Assembly (NCBI RefSeq): GCF_003672135.1
Contig: NC_039513.1
Coordinates: forward strand, 496,001-560,000
Direction of reading: 5' to 3'
Source: Ooceraea biroi
Lineage: Eukaryota > Arthropoda > Insecta > Hymenoptera > Formicidae
DNA length: 64,000 nt
Below, one piece after another: positions 10,942 through 23,204 of the stretch; position 1 is the first letter of the stretch, and every line of letters starts with the position of its first letter. The notes under the pieces were generated by a model, which saw nothing but the letters and a program-made list of their open reading frames with translations, made no database searches and had not been told where the DNA came from. The translations under genes were made by a program, and so were the position numbers.

Positions 10942-11480
10942 CTAGGAAACGACTACCCACTCGCCCATGTAGCCAAAATCGCCACCCGACCCTCTACTTA
11001 CCTCTGAAATACTCCCAGCGAAAACCAAGAATGACCGGAACGGGACGCTCTTCTCACCCATGTCGACTTTGAATGGTACGTCCGACGGGATCGTCGTTTG
11101 GGGGGCTGGTTCGTCTCTTCGAGACGCGTCGAACGCGATTTTGAACGACCCCCTAGCCCCCCCGTTTCCGAGATATCCTCCATTTTGTAAAACATTGTTT
11201 TTCGGCCATATCTTAGAAACGGTGCGAGATAGCGAGTCGGACCTTAGGACCTTTTCGATGGGGCTCGACGAGACGCAACTTTTTTGTCTCTTAGTCGGAC
11301 CCTGTATCTCTCACCGTTCACGATATATCGGCCATTTTGTACAAGAAACAGGTTTTCGTCGATATCGCGGAAACGGTACGATTGACGGGAAGTTTAATAA
11401 GGGCGTTGGAAAGGGCTTGAAAATCCCCGTCGAATGCCGTTTCGAAGAACTCTCTCACCCACTCCGTTCAAAATACATAG
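10942..11480. repeat. Direct duplication, unit 2
   Basis: This is the second copy of the 9966-10330 sequence, with an extra internal segment at about 11190-11340. It starts with the same CCTAGGAAACGACTACCC text and ends in the same CCGTTC..AAATACATA text. Confidence 0.85.
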
Positions 11481-12560
11481 AATAAAATGGATTAAAGTGT
11501 CAAAATTCTATAAAAGTCAATTAAACATTACAGTGCAATGACATGCAAGAAATTGCAATGAAATACAATACAATGCTATAAAAAACATTAACATGCAATG
11601 AAGTACAATAGCATGCGATGCAATTGAATAAAATGCTATAAACTAATAAAATGCAACAAACTGCATAGCAATTAAATCCAAAGCAATAAAATCTAATAAA
11701 GTACAAAATACATTACAATGCAATGAAATGCGATAAATCTGAAATATTCAGTAAATTAAAAGGACATACAAGGAAACCTAAGAAAGTGTTTAAACTCAAA
11801 GAAAATGAAATGAAATGAAAGTGCAGTAATATGGAAGAAAATGCACATACAAGGAAACAGAAGAACATGATTGCAATTGAAGGAAATGCAATTAAATGTA
11901 ATAAAATGCAATAAAATGCAATAACATGTAATGAAATGCAATGAAATACATCACATGCAATGAAATGTGATACAAGTCGCTAAAATTCCATAAAATGCAT
12001 GAAAATGCAATAAAATACACAATACTGTGATAACACTCCGTAAACTTTTAACAAATGCCATAAAATGCAATGCAATGCAATGAAATGCAATATGAAATGC
12101 AATAAAATGCAATAAAATGCAATAACATTTAATTAAATGCAATACAATATATTGAAATTGAATAAACTGTTATAAACATGCATAGAATGCAATATAATGC
12201 AATAGCATTTAAGGAAATGCAATAAAATACAGTACACTTCAATGAACTTTGAGAAAACTCCATAAAATGCAATAAAATACATAGAAATGCAATTTAAATG
12301 CAATACAATGCGATGAAATGCGCTAAAATGCAATAAAATGCAATAATAGTTAATGACATTCAATAAAATACATTACAATGCAATACAATACAATAAAAAG
12401 CAAGAAAGTACAATAAAATGCAATAAACTGTAATGAAATGCAATAAAATGTAAAAAACATGCAACAAAGTACATAACAATTTAATACCGTGCAATAACAT
12501 ACATTCAAATATATTTATATACGAAATCGCAATAAAGTGAATTACAATTGTTTTAAATTG
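11481..12560. repeat. AT-rich degenerate decamer array, block 2
   Basis: About 1 kb of drifting ATAAAATGCA/ATGCAATAAA units, more decayed than block 1. All open frames here are repeat artefacts. Confidence 0.9.
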
Positions 12561-12665
12561 CAATTGAAGTCGAAAGTAAATGAAAATGCATTTCAGATTT
12601 AAGTTACATATTATTTTTATAAAATGTTGATACATAAAATGCATACTGTAATGTATCATTTGTAG

Positions 12666-12736
12666 GCGCTGATTGTAAGCAGAGAAACGGTCTTTCTGCG
12701 CCACTGCCAGGTGGACATTGTGCAAATATCTGCGAG
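12666..12736 (+). other. Candidate short cysteine-containing exon
   Basis: The 71-nt segment lies between an acceptor (ATTTGTAG|GC) and a consensus donor (GAG|GTAAGT). Read with a 2-nt leading phase it is open and encodes ADCKQRNGL..GGHCANICE with three Cys. I cannot assign it. It could be chance or an orphan exon of a gene destroyed by repeats, since no partner exon is visible nearby. Confidence 0.25.
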
Positions 12737-12889
12737 GTAAGTACCACCATTTTCTGTCACATTATTGGACGCCGTTTTATGGGAAAGGGGACGGCCCCAG
12801 TACGCTTAACTAGGAAGCTCCGCCCCCCGAAAATAGAAACTCGCACGGGAAGGCCCGTCCCCTAAGTCCCTCGCGCCGGTAACGTAGCA

Positions 12890-14230
12890 TGAACGCTACA
12901 ATTGTCTATACTTACTGTCTTTAATTTGTCACTTATCGGAGAGCTCCGATAATTGTAAACAGTTATGTAAAATGCAATAGGTTGTTTCAATGTTGTCTCT
13001 GTCACTCTAAATTATGTGTTTGAAATGTATTTCTCAATGATGTAATGTATGATTGTAAATAACGATACAATACCATGTGCAATTAAATCGTGACGTAACA
13101 TTTTCAAAATGTTTACTTTAAATTTTAATGGTTGGGACAGAGCAATGCCTCCGGACCAGATATCTCTCATTTATTAGCATAATACAGTCTAGACTGACGT
13201 GTAGATGAGGTGAAATACGCTGGAATTGTTGCTACTTACTCCCTTTAATTTGTCATTACTGAGAGTGCTCCAATAATTTCGCAAATTGTTAAAATCCATG
13301 TATCTCGTTCCCATGTCTCTGTGCATCTCATTTATGAATGTAACGTATTTATGAATTATGTATCCACAGGTACATAGGAAATTTTAAATAACGATACCTT
13401 ACCATGTGCAATTAAAGCGTGATGCAACATGTAGTAAATGTGAAAGTTAAATATTCATTTTTCGGCTGGAACAATAAATCCGGGCGAATTTTCTCTAATT
13501 TATTAGCATCATACTGTCGAGAATTATATGTGGATAAAGTAAAATACGCTGCAATTGTCTATACTTATTTTCTTTAATTTGTCACTACTACTAGTGCTCC
13601 GATACGTTCTCAAACTGTTCAAATCCATGTATTGTTCAAATCTCTGTTGCATCAACAAATATGACGTGTACATGTATTGAAATACGCTAATTTGTCGGTA
13701 CTTGATTCCTATAATTTGTTACTCCGAATTGCTACGTCGAATGCCTCAATAATATTGCTAAATGCCGTAAAATGCAACAAGTGTTCAAATTTCTCTGCGA
13801 TTCTGAATAATGTATGTTACGTGCATATTTGTGTGCAATAACATCTAATGACGTGCAATAAATTCTAATGAAATGCAGTAAAATACGTTAAAAAGCATTA
13901 AAAATGTGATAAAACTCCATGAAATGCAATACAATTCCATGCAATAAAATGCAATAACATTTCATACAATCGCAATAACAACACGATACGACGTGCACTG
14001 TAAGAATAGTGTCAAATAATGGTAATGTGCGCTTTAAATGTTAATGTTTCTGACAGAGCAATGCTTCCGAACGCGATATCTATACTTTATTGTCGTCATC
14101 CAGTCTAGAGTTACACATGTATATTCGTCTAAATGTACGAGTTTTCGATAACTGATTCCTTTTGTTTGTTGCGATTCCAAGTGCTCCAATAATTGCAAAA
14201 AGGAGGTACAATTCTGTAATTATAGTATAA
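12890..14230. repeat. Diverged satellite-like array, ~315 bp monomer
   Basis: Recurring landmarks in fixed order are CAGAGCAATGC(C/T)TCC, TATCTCT..TTATT(A/G), CAGTCTAGA, AATACGCT..AATTGT, TTTAATTTGTCA and GTGCTCC(A/G)ATAAT. The CAGAGCAATGC-type landmark falls near 13140, 13455 and 14050, fitting a period of about 300-315 bp with one degraded unit between. Family members also lie at 3430-3990. Confidence 0.7.
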
Positions 14231-14379
14231 GAAATCAGTTCTCTGTAATGTTATAAAAGAAACACATTTGTTGAATGTATACATGTTGAGTTCACGTTAG
14301 ATAATACTGCGATGAATCTCGTTAAGAAACAATCTTTACAGTGGTATATGCATACGTAAGTTGTAAATGAAAAACAATT

Positions 14380-14612
14380 CAAAATACCATGTAACAATAT
14401 TTCTTCGTAATTGTTGAGCGTCAGTTTCATCAACATCGCTACATATATATTCTATCGGTGTTTCTCGATCAATATCCTCTAAATCTAAATATTTTTCACT
14501 ATGTGGGACTCTCCGTTTGACAGCAATATTGCGTAGAACGCAGTGTGCATTAGTAATATCAGGTAACGAAACGCACGAGTACGATAAGACGAACCAAACA
14601 ATTTTTTGCCGG
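14380..14612 (-). pseudogene. PIF/Harbinger (HARBI1-like) transposase C-terminal relic
   Basis: The minus strand encodes DITNAHCVLRNIAVKRRVPH followed by an acidic stretch and QQLRRNIVTWYF. This resembles the end of HARBI1-type transposases, where A-C-x-V-L-H-N-I is followed by a spacer and a Q-x-x-R-x-x-I helix. The canonical HN is RN here. The catalytic region is not visible, so this is a decayed tail only. Confidence 0.55.
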
Positions 14613-14659
14613 AGATAGGTATGCGTCGTATCTGCAACATGTGGCTCGTGACGCGTCAC

Positions 14660-16065
14660 GTCGGTTCGTCCTTAGTCCTATTCAAACACGTGTACATATC
14701 TGCAAGGCGCATCGTGCCGGCAAACGCGGAATAAAACTAAGAAATATTTACAAGTAACATGTATTTTAACAGTTGTAGATTGTTAATGTTGACGCTACAT
14801 GATTTCCTTTTGCAACTGTAACATTACTTTGTTAAATGACTTGGAGACAACTGTTTGTGAACTGTCAAAATGTGGCTTGTAATAATGTAGCACTATTAAT
14901 TGAGCATGACACGTAATACTACAAATACTATATTGTTACTTTGATGTTACACATAACGTATTATATACAGATGTTATTCATTTTATATTATATATTGAAA
15001 TATAGTGAAAAAAGTATTACCTATTTATTTAATATTCGCGATAACTATTTATCATCTGTTGAAACACTACAAATAGATTATGCAATATTATGGTAAATAT
15101 TTGCTTAAATTTAATATAATTTTACGCAAATATTGTACGCAATAGCAGCACAAAAAATATTAAAGCGCAAATATAGACAGATTAACAATAGCGCAATACG
15201 CTCTGCCTGCCACGTGATCGTGACAAATTAAATGTTCTCGCGCTTTCGCTTTTTAAATGAAGGAATAATAATGAATACAAACTGATATGCTCTCTCCGTG
15301 TTACGCATACACGAACTTGTATCTAACAAAAGGTTTACTTATTAAATCCATGTTATAAGTATTTTATACATATTTCAAAACTATTGCGTGTTGTCTGGGT
15401 AATAATCCACAAGTGCGCAATTACATGTATACTTTGTATCAAGTGTTACGTTTGCTTATGTAGTGACAAAATAATGGTTGTACATCTTTGCTGGCATATG
15501 TTGCATTAATAGATACTCGGATGCTCCACGTAGCCAGTTTTATGATTGTTTACAAGGGCCGGAAAAGGCCCGATGCTATCACTCGGTCTGCGCCGAAGGA
15601 ATGCGGAAACGAATGTCATAAAATTACCACACTATTTCAAGAAGAAGGAAATCTATGGAATACTTGATATTACGAATATAAATTGTATATCAATTTTAAA
15701 CTGATACACGTGAATAAAATTATGTGTAAATTATTTCCCATGTCATTCTAATATACAACAAAATGTAATTCATTTCATCTAACCCGTATAGTTTGAGGGA
15801 CAAAGTGTCCGTGATGTCGGACTGATCTCGCGAGTATCCCGTCTCAACATCTTCATCGCGAGTATCAACATCTCAGAAACGTTGCACGGCAACGTTGCAA
15901 TGTTCCATGAATATCGCAAAATGTACATTCGACGTAGAAAAGATATTGCATAAATGTCTAATGTCCGTTGAATTGCAATGTCTTGCAGATATTGACACAT
16001 CTTGGCACAAACATACACAAAAGCATTTTATTAGCTATATATTATCTAAAAACTCTTACAACAAT
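14660..16065. other. AT-rich stretch without a gene
   Basis: I see no open frame with recognisable content. Short repeated words (CGCGAGTATC twice) lie near 15830-15870. Confidence 0.4.
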
Positions 16066-16180
16066 ATACAGGGTGTTTCTAAAAGGTCTGGTCAAACTTT
16101 AACCACAGATGCTACGTATCAAAACAAAGCAAAATGTCCATATAAACATGGTTCCGGAAATCTCCCCTTCTGAGATAACA
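16066..16180 (+). mobile_element. Transposon terminus-like sequence (CAGGGTGTTTC)
   Basis: TATACAGGGTGTTTCTAAAAGG has the TA plus CAGGG form of insect Tc1-type element ends. A sequence ending GGACACCCTGTATA lies at about 17690, but the inward sequences do not pair, so they are probably ends of different elements. No transposase lies between them. Confidence 0.35.
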
Positions 16181-17160
16181 CAAGATAAAGTCACTTCATA
16201 GGCTTCTTTGGCTCAGTTACTGTAGTAATGTTTTTTTTTGTTTCGTCACGGAGAAAACCTGCACCAGGTTCGATCCCGGCCTTGGGGAAGCGGGGGATAT
16301 GGGGATTTTTACCACTCTAAGAATCAGGAAGTGACGTCCAGTTGCGCACAGAATAAATCGGACACAACAGATTTAGTGAATCGGACACGGATCCAATCGG
16401 ACACAATAAGATACTTTTGTGCCTTCCCGTGTACGTTTGTGTTAAGCAATTTGAAAGCACCAAAAATCTATTTCGTACATGTTGTTTCAATGTTGCAACA
16501 TACAGAACCAATGTAAAAGAATCGACATGGATTAAACGTTGAAAAAATATTTATATTTTAATATTAAACATTGTAACATCTTCGTAACGTTATTTCGACT
16601 TTGTGTGCTGTATGTGGATGGGCGGGGCGAGCGTTGCGCAACGTAGTCTGTGGCCACATCCACCGGCGCCACCACCACCGCCGCCGGTCTCCCACCCCCT
16701 AACAGAAAAATTGAAGGACCTCGATGCACCGTCTGAGTGGCCCTCATTTGGACACGGTACAATTGGACACAGCCAATGAAATGAATCAAATATAACCTAA
16801 CCAAACCAGGCAATTTGATTGGCCTGTGTCCAATTGCACCATGTACAACTGAACCGCTAACCACCGTCTTCATCTATCACTTTTCGCTCAGACTGCAAGC
16901 TGCAAGGTTCTCTCCCTGAACATTCCTGCCTGTGACGTCCAACTTCGCGCTTTATCCATCGCACACGGACATTGAGGAGGGTGAGCTGAGACACCTGCAT
17001 CGCTACGGCAAAGTTCTGCATAAAACGACGAAAGGTGCGCGGGTGTGGATCCTGCAAAACCACGATCTATCGCATAATCGGTAAATGGACGATACACACG
17101 TCTTTCTTTATTAACTATGTAACAATCACATTCTGCCAAATGCAACTTGTTTGAGATTTT
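16181..17160. other. Repeat-like stretch, no gene
   Basis: Several copies of (T/A)CGGACAC or TTGGACAC (and GTGTCCAAT) lie between 16365 and 16845. No supported coding sequence. Confidence 0.35.
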
Positions 17161-17255
17161 ATGCACTTGAGAGGGGTCGAAACTTACGGTCGAAACGTAG
17201 TGTTATTATATTTTATTACATTGCTGGATTGGTCAAGTAATAAATTGGATTCATT
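17160..17255 (+). mobile_element. Penelope-like element terminal fragment
   Basis: CACTTGAGAGGGGTCGAAAC, then CGGTCGAAACG, then TGGTCAAGTAATAAATTG match, with substitutions, the terminal text of the element at 20040-22560 read on its minus strand. Only the terminus remains. Confidence 0.6.
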
Positions 17256-17474
17256 GATTATCTGCCGGCAAAGCGTACAAGTTTCGATTATAATTAAATA
17301 ATTATAACATAATTAAACTAATATTAAAAATTGGATACATTTCTGTATTTATTTTTTATTCGTTTATTTATTTGTCTATCGATTTATTGATTTATTTGTT
17401 ATAAGAATTGTTGTAAGAAGTTATTGATTTATTTGTCATAAAAAGATAAGAAAAATTAAAATAGAATTTTATCG

Positions 17475-17693
17475 GAGGAAAGATACGGTAAGCGTGAGGG
17501 GTCCCACAGGACGCTACGCCTCTGCGTACTCCGATCGCGCGCCGTCTGATTAGACAACTTTAACTGTTAATAACTCGGTAAATAATGGTCTGAGCCAAAA
17601 TCGGAAAAGGAACTTTTTGTTTAATATTCAACCCTCATTCACCCCCTGAAATATTAATGAAGAGTTATGGGACACCCTGTATATGTTACATTT
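17475..17693 (-). mobile_element. Transposon terminus-like sequence ending CACCCTGTATA
   Basis: The segment ends GGGACACCCTGTATA, matching the TA-flanked CAGGGTGTCCC ends of the element at 48753-49514 in the terminal ~11 bp only. No associated transposase is visible. Confidence 0.35.
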
Positions 17694-18376
17694 CTCTTTA
17701 CTCGACAACTAAACATTTTGTGTCTTACGGAGGAAATGTTATTAGAGGTGCTATTTACAAAATCAAAACAATCAACATGTCAAGGTTTAACATTGTAACA
17801 AAGGTTTCAAGTAAATTAAATGTACAAATAATCACGAATGCTAATTTTATATACACTTTTCGCGTTACGTGTTGCTTTTCTTGCACGTACTTTTAAATCA
17901 ACGTTGTGGATAAACTTCCGAAAAGCTCGCACACCCGATTTATATATCCTTTGGTAAAAATGCTTGAAATAACTCGGAATGAATACCCTTAAATGGATTT
18001 GTAAGGATAAAGGCTGAAAAAGTTGAAACTAATTTTACTCCTTTTCAAGACGAAGCGCGACCCAACTCTGTTTTTATTTTGCAAACTACATACGTGCATA
18101 CAGTGTGTTCCGCCCCCCTGCGGGGGGCTCCATTTCCAAAACCCCGTTTTTTATTTTGCACATTACATGCGTGTTTACATCATTCGCGTCTGTGTCTTTA
18201 TTTTTCGTACCGTACAAGAAACATCCGAGATACACGATAAACACATTACAAGTTCATGTAGAAATATATAATGATCAATAGAAAACCGTACATGTACACA
18301 ACTAGCTGGAAATATTCAATCACCGAGGTACAAGTCCCAATAACTGGCCACTGTAGAAATACAAAGACACTGTATG
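17694..18376. other. Repeat-derived intergenic stretch
   Basis: 17905-18015 is an inverted copy of 24370-24480 (shared ATATCCTTTGGT and AATGCTTGAAA). 18060-18150 repeats the GC hairpin unit at 1-110. No gene supported. Confidence 0.5.
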
Positions 18377-18378
18377 TA

Positions 18379-19656
18379 TTAGGTTGGTCAAAAAGTCTTT
18401 TCGTATTTTATGTAAAAAGGAAACACTTGTTTTTCACAAAACGCACTTTTATTGTAATCATCAATATAGTCTCCGCCTCGTCTAATGACCTCCTCCCATC
18501 GATCTACAAGCTTGAAAATTCCGTCCTTGAAAAAGGCACTAGTCTTGGAATTAAAGAAAAGATACAACTCTCTTTGGACTTTGTCTGCCGAAGCGATATT
18601 TTTTCCGTTAAGAAAATTTTGCAGGGATCTAAAAAGATGATAGTCGGATGGCGCGAGGTCAGGAGAGTATGGTGGGTACTCGAGAAGTTCCCAATTAAGC
18701 TCTCCGATTTTTCTCAACGTAAGGGCACTCACATGAGGACGAGCGTTGTCCTGGTGGAAGAGGATACCTTTACGATTAACAAGTTGGGGTCGGTGTTCCT
18801 TGAGTTTTGTCTGAACTCTTTCCAATTGCTGACAGTAGAGGTCCGTATTGATAGTTTGATTTCTTGGTAGGAGCTCATAGTAGACAATTCCGCGCACATC
18901 CCATCATACACTTAACATGATCTTCTGCCCGTGGATATTCTACTTTGGAGTCCTCTGAGCTGAACTTCCGGACTCACACCAACTTCGTTTTCGTATCACA
19001 TTATCATAAAAGATCCATTTTTCGTCTCACGTAAGTAATCGATCAAGAAAAGGTTCGTTGCGATGTCCGTTGAGTAGTGTAACGCACTTGGAGATGCGAT
19101 CAAGCTTATTCCTCTCGCTCAATGCATGCGGTACCCACTTGTTCAATTTTTACACAAAGCCAAGTTGGTGGAGGCTGTTGATGATGGTTCCGTGAGATAC
19201 TCCGAATTCTGCCTCGAGCTCGTGAGTGGTAATATCCGGGGTTTCTTTGACTCTGCTTCGCAAGCGCGCTTTGTCGATGACCGAAGGCCTTCCGGACCTA
19301 GGCTCATCCTCCAGGTTAAAATCACCATTTCGAAATTTTTCAAACCAAAATTGGCATGACCTAACTTCTTGTCCAAAAACTTCACATAAATTTCGATGGG
19401 TTTGAGACGCATTCGTGCCCCTTTTAAACTCATAAAACAAAATTGGCCTAATTTGCTGTTTTGAAAGCTCCATTTTGCGATTTTTTTATAACCTCACAAT
19501 AGCTCACAGGCGCTCTACGTCTGCAACAGTTTGTACAGCAAGATTAGGTGAATTTAAAACAATCACCCTTTCTCCTCCCTTTTCATAGTTTGCTTTAAAT
19601 GCAGGCGCGCAAAGTAGAGCGCTTCAAAATACGAAAAGACTTTTTGACCAACCTAA
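18379..19656 (-). mobile_element. mariner element (1,278 bp)
   Basis: Perfect-looking inverted ends TTAGGTTGGTCAAAAAGTC and its complement, TA on both sides (18377-18378 and 19657-19658), and a length typical of mariner. It is a full-length insertion with a dead transposase on the minus strand. Confidence 0.95.
18388..19473 (-). pseudogene. mariner DD34D transposase, inactivated
   Basis: The N-terminal half (19473 down to 19150) holds the two HTH regions of mariner, for example HRNLCEVFGQEVRSCQFWF and then PDITTHELEAEFGVSHGTI. The C-terminal half (from about 18897) has FHQDNARPH and YSPDLAPSDYHLF, the second and third catalytic motifs with mariner spacing, and ends near the TIR. Between them the first motif reads T-stop-DEKW, a TGA where Gly is usual, and a further in-frame TAG follows. 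The halves are also in different frames. The element cannot encode active transposase but might be mobilised in trans. Confidence 0.9.
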
Positions 19657-19658
19657 TA

Positions 19659-20035
19659 AAATTTCACGAACTATTAAGATTTTTATTAAAAATAGCTTGC
19701 ATATACAGAAAATATTACTATTTTGTATCATATAGAGACAAAGAACTTTCACAATTTTTGCAGTATTGAATTAAAATTTAATTAAAATGTGAATAGACTT
19801 GATGTACCAATACATGGCCATCAAAAAGCAATATGTCCTAGCGTCCAATTATTTAAGTCTCAATAACTAGCCATAATATTTGTAGCATATTCAAAATACT
19901 TTTTTTTACTGTAAAAAAATTTATTCTGAGAAGGCGAAATAAGAAAACAGTTAATAAAAAATGCAAATAATAAGTTTATACTTATTACATAATTATACTT
20001 ATAGTTTATTTTAGAAAAATTCTTTCCAACGCCAG
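19659..20035. other. AT-rich spacer
   Basis: No gene or recognisable repeat seen. Confidence 0.35.
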
Positions 20036-20039
20036 TTAG

Positions 20040-22560
20040 TAAATCAATATATAGTCTTCATTTATTCTTGACCAGACTGGCAAATACAAGATGTTACAAA
20101 ATCACGACGTTTCGACCTACAGTTTTAAGGTCCTTATCAAGTGATACGTAGTCACTCTCTGAAAGAAAATGTACTTAGAAAAATTAAGAAAAGGTAACAA
20201 ATGTATAAGCTACTTACTTCCAGAGAGCGACCATAAACAATAAACCACTAATAAAAGAAATCACCGCAATCATAATTCTTCATAATAGAAGCCGACAACA
20301 ACATAATCCACACTAACTTTACAAAGTGAAATGAAAATCAAAGAGGAGGACAGTACTCCTCTGACAACGCAGCATCGTCGACAACAGATCAACTACGAAT
20401 AACTGGTTCAATAGCTTGGAAGTAATGTGTTTTGCTCAAAATATTATTGTAAATACTAGGCAAGGTGTCCGTGTCTCTCTGAGCATTTATGGCATCGTTG
20501 TGTTGTCTGATAAATACCATCTCAGCTATCTCTCTCTTTTTCCTATGATCTTTCTTGTGCAAAACTTTTACATTTTACATTGGACCAATCAAATTCGTGA
20601 TTGTTGTCAACTCTGTGTCTGCTAACTACTGATTGATTGTCAATATTTTTTTTAACGTCAGAAAATGCTCTTTAATTCGTGTTCCTAAGTGTCTCTTGGT
20701 CTGTCCTACATAACAACATTCGCAATCAACGCAGTCAATCCTATAAATAACGCCTGTTCTTTTTTCATTGTCAAGAATATCTTTTCCTCGTTTAATGACA
20801 CTATCCAATTTGTTCGGAATGGTAAAAATTGTATTGTATCCATATCGTTTAAAGTTACTTCGAATTCCCATGCTCAAACCATTAACAAATGGAATCTTAA
20901 CAAAATTTTTGTCACAAACTTGTCTTCCATCTGCACGCAATTCATCACGAAATTCCAACTCATATTTTCTTTTTTTGATGTTTTTCTATGAAATCTAACG
21001 GGTAACTATTATTCTTTAAAATATCTTTAACAAACGCTATATTTGAATTATGGAAACGTGGGTCTGACAATAACAAAGCACGGTCTACCAAGCTCTTAAC
21101 AACACATATCTTTTGACTCTTTGGGTGGTTGGAAAAGAAATTTATATATCGACCCGAAAACGTTGGTTTTCTATACCAATTTGTTAATAATGTATCTCCT
21201 TCCCTGATAAGTGTAACATCTAAAAAATTAATACTATTGTTAGTCTCCATTTCACAAGTGAACTTTAATCTATTGTGGTAACCGTTAAAAGCGTCGAGAA
21301 CATCCTGAATCCTATCTAACGGTAGCATTGTTAAGATGTCATCAACGTACCTATAAAAAAACGGTAAAGCAAAATTTAAGGTGCTAATACAATGCAATTC
21401 TAAGTCTTCTAATACCATATCCACCAAGATTGGCGAAAGAGGCGACCCCATTAGGCTGCCAAAAATCTGCTGGTAAAATTGTTTGTTGAACGTAAAATAT
21501 GTGGAATTCAGGATCCACTCAACAGCATAAATAAACTGATCAAAATTAAATTTGCATTTAGCTGCGATCAAATGCCATCTCTTCTCTATTGCTTTAAACA
21601 CTAATTCATTCGGAACATTAGTAAAGAGAGAAACTACATCAAGAGATACTAGCACAGTATGGGGGCCGGGGTTCATATTGCTAATTTTTTCTATCAGGGT
21701 CCAACTGTCACGGATATAAGAGGATGGTTTTGGAATCGAGTCACTTAAGATTTTATGTAGGAAACACGCTACATTATATGTTGGACTACCAATTGAAGAG
21801 ACGATGATACGCAGAGGGAAGCCAACTTTATGCACTTTTGACAAACCATAGCACCTGGCTAAATTGAAATTGGTGTTAAACAATTGCTTATAAGTGTGTT
21901 CATCAATCAATTCATTCTTGTACCAAGACTTGATCAATTCATTACCACGTGTCGTTAACCGCTTAATCGGGTCTCTATTAACTACTTTGTACGTAGTCAG
22001 ATCACCAAGTAATCTCAGCATATCATCTATATATTTAGATTTATTCATTATAACCGATACCTGTCCCTTGTCAGCCCTCGTAACCATTAAGTCACTATTG
22101 TTTTTAAGGAATTTTTTACAATACTTGAACATGCTAATCAAATATCTATCAACAACAGTTAGATGTTGTCTGAAATTTAACGTATTTTTCAAAAAATTAA
22201 AAATAGTATTGCGAGCCGCATCTATGACGTCCTGTGAAACACCGATAAAACTACATTCAAAATTTTTAATAGTATCAACGACTAACTTAAAACGGTCATT
22301 CTTGTCATTATTGTTAAACGGTAATGCGAATTTGTCACCTAAACTCAAAATGTTCATTACATCTTCCGGGACCATCTGATCACTAATATTGATGATCCAT
22401 TTATTTCGGTCAGAATGTAAAAGTGAATTAACTGTACATGTCCTTTAATAATACCGTCAAATTTTTTAACCAGCTTCCTTTTAACTCTATAATTGTGATT
22501 CCTTAATCTGTTGATATTAAGATAAAAAAAAATATAGTTATACTTATAGTTTATACTTAT
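20040..22560 (-). mobile_element. Penelope-like retroelement (PLE) with GIY-YIG endonuclease
   Basis: A minus-strand element with a reverse transcriptase and GIY-YIG domain. Its 3' terminal region (plus coordinates 20040-20165) contains, on the minus strand, TTGATAAGGACC, a loop, then GGTCGAAACG. That arrangement is like the hammerhead-type motifs described for PLEs. The 5' limit is approximate. Confidence 0.85.
20395..22375 (-). pseudogene. PLE polyprotein: RT plus GIY-YIG, frameshifted
   Basis: The RT part (22375 to 20960) shows the palm motif YRYVDDILTM, preceded by QQIFGSLMGSPLSPILVDMV and earlier by VLVSLDVVSLFTNVP. PLE-typical INFLDVTL and NWYRKPTFSGRYINFF follow. The endonuclease (20958 to 20626) reads VIYRIDCVDCECCYVGQTKR, the GIY-YIG-type core. 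Two frame changes are seen: one at 20955-20965 between RT and linker, and one in the poly-A/T run near 20645-20655. After the second the C-terminus continues through HEFDW to a stop near 20395. The upstream N-terminal part is short relative to complete PLEs, suggesting 5' truncation, as is common for this class. Confidence 0.85.
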
Positions 22561-22608
22561 AATGCAAAGAATAAGTTGACTACTTCAAAATTTATATTGT
22601 ACTTATAC

Positions 22609-22860
22609 CAGAGAGGAACCTGAGAGCGGCCACGCCGCCGTTTATGCCCATATTTTTGCATTGAGAAATTTGAGAAATACAACACCGAATGTGAACTTAC
22701 ATTCCATTTAACATGCACATGATCTTTTGTCATTATGAAATCATGTGCATGTGCATGTTAAATGGTATGTAAGTTCATATTCGGTGTTGTATTTCTCAAA
22801 TTTCTCAATGCAAAAATATGGGCGTAAACGGCGGCGTGGCCGCTCTCAGGTTCCTCTCTG
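22609..22860. mobile_element. Palindromic MITE (252 bp), hAT-like ends
   Basis: The arms pair almost completely: CAGAGAGGAACC at the left end is exactly complementary to GGTTCCTCTCTG at the right, with about 110 bp of arm each side of a short centre. CTTATAC flanks both ends (22602-22608 and 22861-22867), a 7-bp direct repeat. CAGAG-type ends fit hAT, which normally makes 8-bp duplications. Confidence 0.85.
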
Positions 22861-22867
22861 CTTATAC

Positions 22868-23204
22868 TATATATCGTACGAAATAAAGTATAAAATTGCA
22901 TCAACTGAAAAAATGTATGTAAAGTAATGCGACAATGCTGTAATTGATGCAAAAAATAGACTGGAAAGCAATTAAAATGTTTTGGTTATATAAACTGCTT
23001 GACGCTTGCAGAAAATGAACTAAAAAACTTGCATAAAACGTAAAGAAACGTATACAATGTTATATAATATTGATACAAGTAAAATTTAAGATTAAATATA
23101 CTTACAAGTCTCCACGGAGAACGTTAAAACGAAGCACGAAAATTCACGTGTTGGTAGTTAGGTATTAGGACATACCGTATGAACATGGCAAGTTTTTTCT
23201 ACCC
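22868..23204. other. AT-rich spacer
   Basis: Nothing recognised. Confidence 0.3.

Noticed and set aside
10382..12725. Many minus-strand open frames rich in Phe-His-Cys-Ile-Leu
   Set aside because: They are translations of the ATAAAATGCA repeat and have no independent support.
16266..16290. tRNA B-box (GGTTCGATCCC) as evidence of a SINE
   Set aside because: No matching A-box at proper spacing, no T-stem pairing, and no repeated copy in the window.
16066..17693. One 1.6 kb transposon bounded by CAGGGTGT..ACACCCTG
   Set aside because: Only about 8-10 terminal bases pair; the inward sequences are unrelated. Treated as two separate ends.
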